This document shows positions 1 through 11,897 of a DNA stretch of 64,000 bases, in pieces. Origin of the DNA: Anniella stebbinsi (taxonomy: Eukaryota > Chordata > Lepidosauria > Squamata > Anniellidae). The stretch lies in assembly GCA_029215795.1 (NCBI GenBank), contig JARDYH010000001.1:10714001-10778000 (forward strand). Reading direction: 5' to 3'. Numbering within the stretch: position 1 is the stretch's first letter; each line of letters begins with the position of its first letter. Below the pieces are notes generated by a model that made no database searches, was not told the DNA's origin, and worked only from the letters and a program-made list of their open reading frames with translations. The translations under genes were made by a program, and so were the position numbers.

Positions 1-620
1 ATCTGCACACAGCTGCCCCATGTGGTGAGCCACAAAACTGCAGGTGGCAGCTTCTCAGGGAAGTACTTTTAGGCCCTGAGCTGTTAGGCCTGACTTTCTG
101 ACACACTTTGGCAACCCAGCACAGGGTGCAAACAACAGTGAAATTCTTCATTGCAGCAGATTGGGTTACACAGACCAGTTTTCCAGAGCTCACGGCAAAG
201 CTTACAGAGTTTATAGACCCCTAATAAATCAGAGAGCCTAAGATGAGGCTATTGGCATGTTGCTTTGTTCAAGAGAAAGTTCCAAGCTAGAATCTGCGCA
301 GAATCACACTTGGAGTTCAAGTCCAGCAATAGTTTCCATGGCAGAGTCTTAATGACAAGAGTTCAAGATTAATGAAAAGTCGAGACAAGAAAGTATTCTG
401 GGCAATTAAGATGTTGTTACCAGCAAAGGCTCTTCAGCCCTTGTACTGTCTTAGATACAGGGGAAGGGCTGCAAAAGCTTCCCTTCTGATGATCTATCCT
501 GACAGGGGAATCTGGCCCATAAGTGAGTACTACGTCTATGAGGGTAGCTCTATTTTGCCCTTTTCAGATGACTCCATTACTTGGGAGATAATCTGGAGCC
601 CCCCTCCCCTGTGGAATAAT
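1..620. other. Unrecognised non-coding stretch
   Basis: No repeat family, exon or RNA gene is recognised here. The open frame covering part of it on the plus strand reads into the following CCT microsatellite and encodes a proline run, so it is not taken as coding. Confidence 0.4.
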
Positions 621-655
621 CCTCCTCCTCCTCCTCCTCCTCCTCCTCCTCCTCC
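621..655. repeat. (CCT)n microsatellite
   Basis: About eleven uninterrupted CCT units, followed by ATTCTTACAA. It generates a spurious poly-Pro frame on the plus strand and a poly-Glu frame on the minus strand. Confidence 0.95.
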
Positions 656-894
656 ATTCTTACAATCCCAGGCTGTAATTCCAAGGACTTGCTCAAAGCC
701 AAATCTTGTTGCTTTGGCTGATAGGAAGAATCACCCTCCTTCGGCCTGCCATCAGATGGGAAGCTAGGTAGAGCTGAACTCCCAGGTCCATGAGTTTCCC
801 ATGACTGGACTAGGTTCTCAGTCATCCTGCTCTAACTCTGAATCAGACTTTGGCTTCAAAGCTGTAGCACAGCACCTGGGCTCCCTTTCCTTTT

Positions 895-1010
895 GTGTTG
901 TGTATTTTAGGCTGTAAGCCTGTCCCTCTTATTTCTGTAAACTGCTCTGGGAGCCTTTTCCCCACCCCCCCTGAAAGGCAGCATACAAATAGTACAAATG
1001 AATGAATGAA
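895..1010 (+). mobile_element. LINE/SINE 3' tail fragment
   Basis: It carries the phrase AAACTGCTCTGGGAGCC, then GGCAGCATACAAAT and a short (ATGA)n tail. This matches the layout of the L2-type 3' ends elsewhere in the window (GCCCAGAGAGC...GGGCGGTATA...(AAAT)n). Only the tail is kept, as expected for strong 5' truncation. Confidence 0.5.
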
Positions 1011-2708
1011 AAAGAAAATGACACAGCCCAGCTGTGGAGTCTAGCACACAGGTTTTATTCTAGCGATGAGCAGAATGGAACAATCCTTCCCTGGAAGTGT
1101 TCTGGAATTCCAATCTCCAACCGACTGCTCCACTTTTCTTAAATTTCAGCCAAAATCCAGATTTTTGAGTGTCAAGATGGAATCGTTTCTGCCCATGTAC
1201 TAGTCCCATTTTTTTTAAAAAAATATTTTTTTATAATCCAAAAATTGCAGTTCCACCCTTGCACCCTTTCATATCTGTCTCCGCTGAATTCAATCAGGAA
1301 GCGGAAAGAATCGGTAGCCCTGAAAAATTTGGCTGGCGGCGAACAGCGCTCATCACAGTCCTTCCAGGTAAGAGAGTCTGTAGTGCTTAGTTGCTGCTTA
1401 ATGCCCCTCTACATACATAGTGGGGTGTTTTTTTGGGGGGGAGGGAACTGAAATATTTTAAATATTTCCTTGATTTCAATTGAATTGTCTCACACTTCTG
1501 CTATAAAAAATAACAATGAGAAAAAAAACCATCCTTTTAAAATGAAAGCAATTCCGTTTTCCTGGGGGAAATCAGAAAATATTCCTCTAGGATCTCATCA
1601 AAGCCATGTTGGAAATATGAAGCTACAAAATCCAGAGACAGATCCCAGAAACATCCATAGTTTACAAATTGGCTTGCGACGAAATGTTGCACTGTGTAGT
1701 ATTCCTGTTCACACTGCTTTAGTCAGTCAGCCATGACCTGCACCACAATCCTCCGTTCCATGCCCTCTTTTCCATCCCTCTGTCAATAGTCAGAGAACAT
1801 GCTCAGTCTTCCTTGAGATGTTTGATTCCCCCCTCCATCTCAGGATGTTTTAATGATTTTGTTTGTACTTATACAAGCTTTGGGATCCACCCCCCCATCC
1901 CTGATGATACCCCTCTTGTTCATGGGTGTCGTCGTTTTGGCTGAATAAGTAACAGCACTCATGTCTGAACATGACAAACAGGAGGATGAATTCTTGCCCG
2001 TTTTAACTCTGATAGGTTGGTTTCAACTGAACCCTGCATCTCATGCACTAGAAGAAGATGCTGAAACTGCAGACGACCAGATGCAAATGGCTTTGGAATC
2101 TTATTTAGCATGCCAATGACTAAATCAGAAGAGTTTGGCAAACGTGTTTATGCAAATTGGCGTGTCATCTTGAAAAGTGTAATAATGAAAGGAAGTGATT
2201 TCTTGGTTTTTAAGGAGTACTTAAAAACCTTTTACCAAAGCAGCAGATGATGTTCTATGGGTGTGATAAAAGCCATCTATACACCTACAGGAGCTTTTAG
2301 CAATTATTGAAAATCTTTCCTGTATAACAAACATCTGCGAATCCTCGGCAAACAGGCATCCCGGCTCATTGCCTACACCAGAGGAACCATAATGCACCCC
2401 CCATGCTTTCCAAGTTTTGACTATCTTGTCGAGAAGACAGGAAACAGCTGGGAATAAATACATCTGATCTGATGGAATGCTAACACACAACATTTAGATT
2501 TTAGGAGGTTTCACTTACTCAAGCCCTGATTTAAGAACCACTTTCAAAGCTAGCAGCTACATGTGAATAATATGTGGAAGGTATATGCCAGAGAACAGTA
2601 TTACTGATATTTATGTAGGGCAAGAATGAAGGGAAAAGGCATCTCACAACAAGCCTGATCGCGATCAATTGAAACAGATGACAGTCTGCAATCATATGCA
2701 CCAACGTC
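1011..2708. other. Unrecognised non-coding stretch
   Basis: AT-rich single-copy-looking sequence with A/T runs near 1209-1232. No open frame longer than about 90 codons and no recognisable repeat. I see nothing specific in it. Confidence 0.4.
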
Positions 2709-2833
2709 CCCTAAGCTGGTTCCTTTCCAGCTGTTGTGGACTACAGTTCCCAGCATTCTTTACCATGGGCCATGCTGGCTGGAACTGATGGGAGTTGTCA
2801 TTCAAGAAATCTGGAAGCCACCAGATCAAGGAA
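2709..2833. mobile_element. Short palindromic MITE (CCCAAGCTGG type)
   Basis: The two ends are imperfect inverted copies: TGTTGTGGACTACAGTTCCC on the left pairs with GGGAGTTGTCATTCAAGAAA on the right around the centre ACCATGGGCCATGCTGG. A second copy with the same ends lies at 28400-28529. About 125 bp, no coding capacity. Superfamily not determined. Confidence 0.55.
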
Positions 2834-3287
2834 GGCACATTTACCTGGGAGCAAGTCCCATGTTCCCTTCTGAGTAGACATGCATAGGATTGTGCCGTAA
2901 AAGGCTGTGGTTCAGGGCGTCTGTGAGTAATCTCCCAATATATTTTAAATTTAAAAAGAAACCATGGCAACAGGGGTGGGGGTTTGGATCAAGGTGGCAG
3001 TGCTAGGGGGATAAAGAATTTAATTATTCCCCCCCCATGTTGTTTTCCTGATAGAAATCCCTTCCCCTAAGCTGATGTTAGCAGTTCTGAGGGGGAACAT
3101 CCCCCCCTTGATTAGTTAAAATACTTACATCCCACCTCTCAATCACAGGGATTCCAGAGGCAATTGACAATAATGTGAAATGATCGAGACAGGATTAAAC
3201 AGGATTAAAAGTCAAGGAATTTGGTTCCGCAGCACTAATTGCACTGTGCTGAAAGCCAAACAAAGTCAGCAAAGCAGAGCTTTATGG

Positions 3288-3440
3288 CAGGGCTGGGCAC
3301 AGCTTCAGTTCTGGATCTAAAATCCGAACCAAAGCAGGCCGATTCAGACCACTTCACTCCGAATCCGTACCTGGCTTGGACTGGGTTCGAAGCAGGCCGA
3401 GGTGGATCAGGGCTGATTTGGAGGCCCTGAATCACCTCTG
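3288..3440 (+). mobile_element. End fragment of a GC-rich hAT-like element
   Basis: It starts with CAGGGCTGGGCACAGC and continues with GGATCT and GGCCGATTC phrases and a GAATCC-rich body. This resembles the termini TAGGGGTGTGCACGG and (reverse) CTAGGGCTGTGCACAG of the elements at 14322, 15668 and 37530. The opposite end is not found, so this is a degraded or truncated relative. Confidence 0.4.
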
Positions 3441-4204
3441 GAGTTGGTTGGGGGGGGGGGGTGTCCCTGCACAGTCCGACTTTATGGTCAAACTAAACAT
3501 TCTTGAAATGATGGCTAGTGTAGCTATGCATGATAGTTCTGCTTATTGCCTCCATAAAGAGGTGTGGCCCAGATTCAGGTGAGGACCATGGCACTCCAGG
3601 AGGGTTTATGGCAAACTCCTTATGCATTTTTTTCCTGAAATTCCGCCCCCCCCCCATGGGAAATGGTGGGGGAGGAGAGGCAAAAGATTCATTGACTCCA
3701 GTGGATACTTTTTTATTTTTACCTCCACTAGAGAGATTTTGCAACTGTAAACATTTGGGCTTTAAGACACAAAAATGACCCCCACACACACACACGGGTG
3801 GAGGGTGTACATGAAGTTTGTTAAAAGTAAAGTTTGACAAGCAGATGGGATGAATACTCAGGACCCATTCACTGTTGGAGCTTCTAGTGTGTATTTTCAT
3901 TGCAAAGCTAGAAAGCTAGTTTCACTGTTTGGGAGGAACTCCCCACTCCCAATATCCCATAGGAAAAGATCTTCTGATATATAAAACTGCCAATCTCACA
4001 TTAGGCAGTCACAGCAGATGATCTCCCAAAGACTGGGCTGGAACATAGGGGAGAAGGTGCTTCCTAAGTTACCTTGGAACTAAACCATATATGGCTTTAA
4101 AGGTAAGATCCAGCACTTTATAGCTTGCCCAGGAAAGAATTGGCAGCCAGTGTAAAGATTTTAAAACCAGTGTTATATGGTCTCCATGAGATGTCCTGCC
4201 ATGT

Positions 4205-4306
4205 GTTAGGCTGAGAGAGACTGACCAACCCAATCTCACCCAAAATGTGGGGATTTGAACCTGGGTCACCACTGTCCAGTCTAACACTCCAATGCCTATT
4301 CCACAT
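4205..4306 (-). mobile_element. tRNA-headed SINE (type A), partial
   Basis: The minus strand shows a tRNA-like head: a degenerate box A region (AGTGTTAGACTGG) and box B region (GGTTCAAATCC), followed by the GGGTGA...GGTCAGTC stretch seen in the fuller copies at 8823, 13897, 38775 and 47842. The A/T-rich tail is missing. The box B region belongs to a retroposed SINE and is not a functional tRNA gene. Confidence 0.55.
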
Positions 4307-4639
4307 TGGCTTTCTTGTTTCAAGCTACACTTGGACATACCCCGAGGTTATGGACAGAAACCCATGCACGTCTGGGAGGTTTGCAAATGATTTCAGAGGC
4401 AACTTCTTGGAAGCAGCATTATTATAGGAGGCCAAACTTTTGCTTTCGTCTACTCTGCTGAATTGTGCCTTCCGAATTCCATACTTGCATTATACGGTAC
4501 AGAGTTTGCTGACAACTCAGGGCTTTGAATTAACCACGGCCTCCTGGGTAGCCAAGCTGAAATGAGCAATCCAAAAGGAAACTGGTTTTATAGGGAAAGT
4601 TTAAGTGGAGGGACGGGGGAGTTCAAAGGGAAGTGTACA

Positions 4640-5090
4640 ATTAAAAGTCTTTGGAAAGGAAACACCCACGCATTGTTATTCATAATGTGTTGAATTGCTG
4701 TTGTTGTAGTTGTTGTTGTTAGGATGGACATCTATCTGTTGGGTTGATTTTTGTTGGAGAGAAGGGTTTGAACTTGTTAGAAGGACTTTGTAGAAGTTGA
4801 TAGATTAAGACGCTTAGGGACAAAATGTCTTTATCTTGGCTGCCAACAGCAGCACCTGAGACGACGCGTCCCTTGGAGGGAACCCTCTCCAGTTGCGTTA
4901 ATTAGCTCTGCATTGCTGTTTGTTTGAGTCCTTGGCTCTTCCGGTGATCATGCAAATGAAGTTGCCAATTATAATGCTCCTCGGGGTATGGGTTCGTTAC
5001 AGGAACACCTTTAAGCAATGCTGAAAAGGCATTATAGTGTTTATGGAATGAGAACGCATGCAATTTCGCAAGAGCAGGGAAATGATAATG
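4640..5090. other. Candidate conserved non-coding element
   Basis: No repeat is recognised. A perfect octamer ATGCAAAT (POU-type site) lies at 4950-4957 and a homeodomain-type core TAATTA at 4899-4904, with CCAATTATAATG nearby at 4965. Such clustering is common in developmental enhancers, but these short motifs also occur by chance, so the call is inference. A TTG-rich run lies near 4697-4720. Confidence 0.25.
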
Positions 5091-5457
5091 GAGGATATAA
5101 CCATAAGGGTGGAAGTAAAAGCAACACCACCCTCTCTCTCCCTGCCCCCATCCTGGAAAGGCTGCTTCCCTTTCTCAAACTCACGTCATCTGCGGTGCAA
5201 TTGCAAACATCTCATAATCACACACCTTTGCTTCTCCGTTATTTCAGGAACAGACAGCTGTTGCCATGGCTGGATGACTGCTCCGTCACTGTCATTTGTG
5301 GGTCGTGTCGATCCATGAAGCCTTTCCAACAGGAGGAATGCATGCATAGAATCTGTTGCGACGGAAATGCTCTTGTGCCGCATTGAGCGGAGCGATCGCC
5401 ATCTGAAGGCTGCTGAGTTAATAGCTAAAGAGGCCTCCTCGATGGACACTGACAGCT

Positions 5458-5655
5458 TAAGAACCTAAGAGCAGTGCTGGATCAGGTCTATCTAGTCCAG
5501 CATTCTGTTCATATAATAGCCCACAAGGAGGGCATGAGTGCAGCTCATCCTCCAGCTCATCCTCAGGCTCATGTTCCCCAACAACTGGTACACACAGGCC
5601 TACTGTCTCCGCTGACGGAGGTCGCAAAGCCATCAGGATTACTAGCAGCAGAGGC
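5458..5655 (-). mobile_element. L3/CR1-like LINE 3' fragment
   Basis: The right-to-left reading follows the same phrases as the copies at 30120 and 43600: TACTAG...CCTGATGGC, then a GTACACAC/ACCAGTTG-like stretch, GGAACATG, and at its 3' end CTGGACTAGATAGACCTG. It is a 3' UTR fragment with no coding sequence left. Confidence 0.55.
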
Positions 5656-6049
5656 TGGTGGGTCAAATTTCAATGGGGTTGTAAATCCATTCTGGATTTC
5701 AGTCAGAATCAGCCAAAATTCAAAAGGAGCTATTCAAGGTGCTGAACCCTATTCTCAAAACCCTGTACCCTGTCTTTGTACCCAAAAATGGTACTCGGGC
5801 AGCTTAATGTTGATGGACATGCATGAGAACTAGAGAGGAGAAAACCTATTCTGCACTCTGTCACTGAACTTCTAGGGAGGGAACTAAAAACTGACTATGC
5901 AAGGAACCCACACTAACAAATGGTTCACAAGGCATTCCCCAAAAGTAAACATAGGGACAAAACATGGACAACAATTTGCCAGGAAGGAAGTGGTATGAGA
6001 AAATATGATATGGGTGACAGTTGGATCCAATGCACATATTGCTGTTAAT

Positions 6050-6322
6050 CATAGAATCATAGAATAGTTGAGTTGGAAGGAGCCTATAAGGCCATTGAGT
6101 CCAACCCCCTGCTCAATGTAGGAATCCACCTTAAATCATACCTGAAAGATGGTTGTTCATCTGCCTCTTCAATGCCTCTAATGTGGGAGAGCCTACCACC
6201 TCCCTAGGTCATGGGTTCCATTGTACTGCTCTAACAGGAAGCTTTTCCTGATGTCCAGCCGGAATCTGGCTGCCTGTAACTTGAGCCATTATTCCGTGTC
6301 CTGCACTCTGGGATGAGTGGTG
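6050..6322 (-). mobile_element. CR1 LINE, 5'-truncated
   Basis: Read on the minus strand, it holds the CR1 ORF2 end and 3' UTR: CTGGACATCAGGAAAAGC, then GGTGGATTCCTACATTGAGC, ending in CTATTCTATGATTCTATGA. The 3' end shows two copies of the 8-bp tail unit ATCATAGA typical of CR1 (plus-strand reading at 6050-6068). Reverse-transcription stopped early: only about 270 bp are present. Confidence 0.85.
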
Positions 6323-7318
6323 TAGCAGAGCCGTGGCTTGCAGGGTTGAAGCACCTTGATTGGCAGGGATAATGATGTCATTGGCCATCAGGATTTCTTG
6401 TTCCCAGTGGTGGCTCCAGGATTTTGATGGCCCATGGGCAACTCATCTTCAATGGGCTCTCTCCCATTGGCAGTCTCAGGATTCATCTAAAAGGGCATTT
6501 TATTCCATGTTCATGATTGGCCACTGACAAATGTTTGTGGTCTCCATTGGAAATTCTGTCATGAAAACAACAACCACTTTTAAAGTGGTAATATCAGAAA
6601 AAAGCCAGATTGTCCACCACTAGATGGCGCTGCCTCAATGGAAGTGAACAGAGCATACTTAGCGGGCAAGTATCCAATTCAAACCATGTGGTTGCCCCTC
6701 TCCGTCTGTGTAATACAGACCAGAACAATCACACTAAAAAGCAGGAAGCACAAATGCCCCAGGTAAGCAACGCAATTTCCCCTTAATGCAAAGATGTCCA
6801 CATTGCCTTTGTTACCAGCTGCTATTGGTCCTCATCCTCTTTGTCATCATTGCTACCACTGTTTTGCCTGAGATGCAGAGAGCAAGAGTGCATGAGCGAA
6901 TGGATTTCTTCAGCAACAATATATTGTCTTTAGATAGCCCGGTTGTGGCTTGGTCTTGAATGGGCCATTACGACCTATTAGTGTTACAAAAGATCTGCTT
7001 CTAGCAGAGATGAAAACTGTGAGAACTGGTTTATTGATATGGACCAATACAGCCACGTGCATTTTTGGACTCTCGTTGCGTTCTCCCATTGGCAGATTGG
7101 GTGGGTCAGCATAAGGGGTTTCCTAAGAAGGATAGACTATGCAGTTTCAATTCTGTATCAATTGAATATAATATTCATGTACTACCAGAATGCCCTATTT
7201 ATAAATATCTCAGAACCAAATACGTTCATCTGTTGTTAAGATCTTTAAAGGGAAGGCCATCTCTTGTTAAGGTTTGTTTCCTATTAACTGATGCTGAGAA
7301 GTATGTATACTTTAGAAC
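6323..7318. other. Unrecognised non-coding stretch
   Basis: No repeat or exon recognised. Position 6614-6650 holds CACTAGATGGCGCTGCC, a good match to the CTCF-type core CCACTAGRKGGCGC, in otherwise unremarkable sequence. Confidence 0.35.
6614..6633. promoter_or_regulatory. Possible CTCF-type site
   Basis: The sequence CCACTAGATGGCGCTGCC is close to the vertebrate CTCF consensus CCASYAGRKGGCRSY. CTCF would act here as a chromatin-loop or insulator anchor. A single motif match does not show occupancy. Confidence 0.35.
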
Positions 7319-7806
7319 TTCCAACCTCCTGCTCAATGCAGGAATCCACCTTAAAGTATACCTTACAGATGGCTGTCCAGCTGCCTCTTGAATGCCTCTA
7401 ATGAAGGAGAGTCCATGACCTTCCAGGGGATTGGTTTCATTGTCATACTGCTCTGTCAGGAAGTTTTTCCTGATGTCTAGCTGGAATCTGGCTTCCTGTA
7501 ACTTGAGCCCATTGTTCTGCATCCTGCACTTTGGGATGATTGAGAAGAGATCCTGGCCATCCTCTGTGTGACAACCTTTCAAGTATTTGAAGAGTGCTAT
7601 CATGTCTCCCCTCAATCTTTTCTTCTCCAGGCTAAACATCCCCAGTTCTTTCAGTCTCTCCTCATAGGGCTTTGTTTCCATACCCCTGATCATCCTTGTT
7701 GCCCTCCTCTGAACCCCCTCCATCTTGTCTGCATCCTTCTTGAAGTGTGGTGGCCAGAAAAGAACGCAATACTCAAGATGAGGGTTAAAACTGCTGGTGC
7801 CAACCA
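7319..7806 (-). mobile_element. CR1 LINE with ORF2 C-terminal remnant
   Basis: The minus strand encodes the CR1 ORF2 C-terminal block: [20 protein letters not shown], then [36 protein letters not shown] and RKNFLT. This region lies downstream of the reverse-transcriptase domain. The 3' terminus is cut just before the 8-bp tail units, and the junction near 7319 (TTAGAACTTCCAACC) looks like a small 3' loss. The frame drifts after RKNFLT, so the copy is dead. The 5' truncation lies near 7806. Confidence 0.85.
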
Positions 7807-8500
7807 AGTTATGGAAGTGATTACACGTCCATAACATCAGCTAGAGCCCTATGCCTGGCTTGCGTTTTATATACACTCATATGCACCAGGCTCAAAAGAA
7901 TTCAAAGTCCACAAGTGAGGATCAGTCCCTAAAATGAGCATAGACACTGCTAGAACACAAGTTGATAAACCTTGTAAAAATAACACTCGGTTGAAAATAA
8001 CAGCATTGAAATTGTCTGGGAACTAATGGTTGTGGGGGAGAAATTGACACATCAATTTGGACTTTGAAAAGGTCAGAAGAATTTATAACTAAGTGTTTTG
8101 GCTTTCTGAAAAACAATATTAGAGCGTCCGCAATTAGAGATGCACTACATAAATAGTTGTTGTTTTTAAAATTACTGAATGAGTTTCTTTGATCAATTCT
8201 AATGGATTTCTCTTTCTTTCTTTCTTTTTAATGCACATACATTTTGTTTTATTTACGATAGTTAAGTGCTATCAGTGTTACGAGACATTACTATTGACTA
8301 GGTTGTTTTTCAATGTTTCTATTTGTTTGCATTGTTATTATTTATATAATTCTATAAATGGGCATGGCACTTTACCAGTATAACAGAACAGATCTGGGCC
8401 CAGGGAATTCACAATGTAGAATTCAACTCCAGTGATGCCATGTCACAAATATTAACCTTAGTATTTTGTATTCAAGAATCAATATTTTAAAAGTTTTTCA

Positions 8501-8530
<30 letters not shown>
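8501..8530. repeat. (AAT)n microsatellite
   Basis: Ten AAT units, uninterrupted. No LINE tail is recognised directly upstream. Confidence 0.95.
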
Positions 8531-8531
<1 letters not shown>

Positions 8532-8756
8532 GTGATTTCAAAAGCATGATGGATTCATGCCCTGAATTGTATATTCCCTCACCCCCTACTTTCTGGGGCT
8601 CTACAGATGTGCCACTTTAAAGATCATCAAAGTACTCCTATACGGTGACATCTGTTAGGGATGTACTCATCCTATTAGTTTCTCCCACATTGTTCTTTAA
8701 GACACTTCTGACACCAAGTTCCTTCCTGGGATGTCTGGATGTCACTTCTGCTGTAC

Positions 8757-8822
8757 TTCCAGAGAACTGGCAAATCCATGCTAGATGGATCTTTGTCTGA
8801 TCCAGCATGGCTCTTCTTATGT
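8757..8822 (+). mobile_element. L3/CR1-like LINE 3' tail
   Basis: It contains CTAGATGGATCTTTG then GATCCAGCATGGCTCTTCTT, the terminal phrase also seen at 43830-43860 and 30520-30560. Only the last 65 bp are kept. It abuts a SINE on its right. Confidence 0.6.
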
Positions 8823-9052
8823 TGTTGCTGCATTTATATCCTGACTTTTAAACTCTTGCAAGGAACCCAAGGCAGTTTACATGGTCTTCCTCCTCTCCAT
8901 TGTATCCCCACAACGGCCCTGTGAGGTAGGTTAGGCCAAGAATCAGTGACTAGCCCAAAGTCACCCAGTGAGCATCATGGTCAAGATGGGGACTAGAACC
9001 CAGATCTCCCAAAACCTAGTCCAACACTCTAACCACTACACCATACTGATTG
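8823..9052 (-). mobile_element. tRNA-headed SINE (type A), near full length
   Basis: On the minus strand the head reads AGTATGGTGTAGTGGTTAGA (box A region), then GGGTTCTAGTCCCC (box B region), then GGGTGACTTTGGGC, CCTACCTCACAGGGC, AATGGAGAGGAGG and the LINE-like end CCTTGGGTTCCTTGC. About 230 bp. SINEs of this build are RNA polymerase III transcripts mobilised by a partner LINE. Confidence 0.8.
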
Positions 9053-9152
9053 TCAAGCTACAAGGCAGGGAGTGAGAAGCCATCAAGATGTCTCATTTTG
9101 ACTACATCTCATGTAACGGTGGCAGGGTGGGGAGAAGACATGCACCTTGACC

Positions 9153-9174
9153 ATAAATAAATAAATAAATAAAT
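9153..9174. repeat. (AAAT)n tract
   Basis: Five AAAT units after CTTGACCAT. It looks like a retroposon tail, but no body is recognised upstream. Confidence 0.8.
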
Positions 9175-9419
9175 ATCTTGAAATCGAGTGACCCTGTATT
9201 TCCACTCAAGACAATGAAGCTTCTCCACAGTTAAACTTTCAAATTAAATAAAAATAATAATGAGAAGACACCATATGTAATTCCCAAGGGCATTTCTCTA
9301 TTGACATGAGATTTTCTGAGATCATCTGTTAGCCCCAGGGGTGCCTACCTAAGTAATAATGGGACATCTTTACCATCTCTTTATATGTCACTGCTGATAC
9401 TGTTCCACCACCACCATCC

Positions 9420-9800
9420 CTCCTGCATGCAATAGCTCAAGTCAATTATAATGACAGATAGCACCCTCCCGGCTTATCTGATTACCTCTGACCTTTTAAC
9501 AGCTGCAGAAAGCCAAAACAAGCCTGAAAAGAGAACTCATGCATATATGACACAAAGCCTGGAATTTCATATCTCAGCCACAGTCAAGAACACCCTGAAT
9601 GTCAGCACATTTCTGACAAAGCCTCTAGCAAATAATTTCTTGGATGGTTTGGCTCTACTGCAGCTTGTCATCTATTACAACCGGCCAGTGACAGGAAACA
9701 TAAACTTGATTAATCTTATGTCGATACGCTATATAACAGTCATTACGGCACATTGTTCATTCGCCAGAGTTTGGGAAGGCCTTGTCCGTGGTAGCTTGTT
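9420..9800. other. Unrecognised; candidate conserved non-coding DNA
   Basis: No repeat family is recognised. A 119-codon plus-strand frame lies here (starting MTDSTLPAYLITSDLLTAAE), but I see no known domain, no splice-site context and no compositional sign of coding, so I do not call a gene. The surrounding 9175-10830 holds nothing else I can identify. Confidence 0.25.
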
Positions 9801-10832
9801 ATATATATAGTCTCTTTGGTAGCTTAATTGGGGTGGGGGTGGGGAAATCTGATTTGAAACATTAACTCTGCTTTAACAAAAGGAAAAGAACAAAATATCA
9901 ACTATCAATAAGAGTTTGGTCTTTGAAGGATGTTGTGCCTGCCCCGATGAGCTTACAATCTACATATTGACTAGGGAGACAGAAGAAACAGAGGGAAATG
10001 GAGACCGGAATATCTGGGCCAGTAGAGACTGGTGGCTCTGATGTTGGTGAAGCTGTGAATCCATTCTGGGCTTCAGTCCCAACCACCCAGAACTCTAAAG
10101 GAGCTGTCCGAGATACTGAACCTGTTTTGGGACTGAAACCTGGAATGGATTCACAGCCCTACTGAAATCAAAGCCATCAGTGACCTGTACCCTAACCTAT
10201 GTGCCTTCTGGATTGGCTCCTCCTATCCCAGGTCCCTGTTACTATCTATAGAGTTAATCAAGGTTGTTTTCTTCAGATCCTTTTAGTCATGTGCCTGGTG
10301 GATCATTGGGGCCAATGATGGCTTAAAAAATCCCAACACCCTTTGATTATGAAATAATGGGGATAAACAACAGGACTATCAATGCGCTCCCAAAGGCAGT
10401 TGGTTATCCACTGTTGAAGGCAGGACGCTAAGCTAAATAGTCTCCCCCAATCTTTTTCAGTAGGGCAGGGACTGCAGCTTCAGGAGTGTCTTGATCTCAT
10501 ACTTGTGATTCTCTATCTACTGAGTACCTGACTATTAAGCACATTGGTGCTCACAGACTCCAGAGATGGATGGACCTATTGTGCAACATGGTATAAGGCA
10601 GCTTCCTATATGAGTAGGAAATAGAGTCTTGTTAAGAAGAAGCTGGCTAGCTCCACTAGATGCTGGTGATGTGAAGAGGACAACATCTCATTGAAGCATA
10701 AGAGTTGGGCATGACCTGTAGTGGCTTCCTTTTGGTTGGAAACTTACTGCTCATATAAATGTAGTTCTGAAAAACCTGTGATAACAGTGGATGTTCATGT
10801 GCTTTGAAACTGCATTCCTGTGACATGGGGAT

Positions 10833-11008
10833 TTAACGGATGGACAGCAAAAAGTGGATCCTGAGAGATCTTAGAGATGCAAAGAGACTTATGCTCCAAG
10901 TTTGGAAGGAAAAACACCGACCACCTATCACTCAATGGACAGAAGATCTTATTGCTCTTGAGCATATGTCCTACAAAAGTCATATGGATGCCTATGTAGA
11001 TTTATGAA
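10833..11008 (+). pseudogene. L1-type LINE ORF2 C-terminus
   Basis: In one plus-strand frame the sequence encodes KKWILRDLRDAKRLMLQVWK, then RPPITQWTEDLIALEHMSYK, and stops at TGA 11006-11008. The pattern W-(K)...P-(T/I)-x-x-W-x-x-(D/E)-L...E-x-M-(S/T)-Y matches the extreme C-terminus of L1-clade ORF2 proteins, after the reverse transcriptase and Cys-rich region. A T-rich 3' UTR follows to about 11215. Endonuclease and reverse transcriptase are absent, so this is a severely 5'-truncated copy. Confidence 0.55.
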
Positions 11009-11349
11009 GCACTTATATCAAAGTATATATATATGAAATAGATGGAAGTGTTCAATCCTTTTCCCGTTTGGGCATTTCCCTTTCCCCTTCTCTCTCTTTC
11101 TATATCAAGAATGATATTAATGATTGCTTTATGTTGATATGTTTTGTGATATGATTTCCTGTTTTTGCTTTTGTTGTTGTTGCTGATGTTTTTGTTTTGT
11201 TGCTGGCAAACCTGGAGGAAATGCTTCTAGCCAGAAACCAAATGCACAGTTACAAGATGGGGAATACTTGGCTCAGCAATACTACAAGTGAGAAGCATCT
11301 TGGAATTGTTGTAGATTAATAGAAGTATAGCTTCCAAATCATGTGAGGT

Positions 11350-11897
11350 ACTGGTTCTGCTCTATTCAGCACTGGTTAGGCCCCATCTTGAGTATTGTGT
11401 CCAGTTCTGGGCACCTCACTTCAAGAGGGATGCAGGCAATCTGGAGGGGGTTCAGAGGAGGGCAACAAGGATGATCAGGGGTATGAAACAAAGACCTATG
11501 AGGAGAGACTGAAAGAACTGGGCATGTTTAGCCTGGAGAAGAGAAGATTGAGGGGAGACATGATAGCACTCTTCAAATACTTGAAAGGTTGTCACACAGA
11601 GGAGGGCCAGGATCTCTTCTCGATCATCCCAGAGTGCAGGACACGGAATAATCGGTTCAAGTTAGAGAAAGTCAGACCCCGGCTGGACATCAGGAAAAAC
11701 TTCCTGACTGTTAGAGCAGTATTACAATGGAACCAATTCCCTAGGGAGTTGGTGGGCTCTCCTACACTAGAGACTTTCAAGATGCAGCAGGACAGCCATC
11801 TGTCAGGGCTGCTTTAAGGTGGATTCTTGCATTGAGCAGGGGGTTGGACTCAATGACCTTATAGGCCCCTTCCAACTCTACTGTTCTATGATTCTAT
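11350..11897 (+). mobile_element. CR1 LINE, 5'-truncated
   Basis: The plus strand runs from GCACTGGTTAGGCCCCATCT through the ORF2 C-terminal block ([20 protein letters not shown], then [29 protein letters not shown]) to the 3' UTR. It ends in CTGTTCTATGATTCTATG, two copies of the CR1 8-bp tail unit. The frame is open over about 140 codons but the copy lacks the reverse-transcriptase motifs. Orientation is opposite to the copies at 6050 and 7319. Confidence 0.9.

Noticed and set aside
372..825. Opposed open frames with poly-Pro and poly-Glu runs
   Set aside because: They arise from the (CCT)n microsatellite at 621-655; no domain or splice context.
9451..9810. 119-codon plus-strand frame
   Set aside because: No recognisable domain, no exon signals, ordinary composition. 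Could only be rescued by conservation data.
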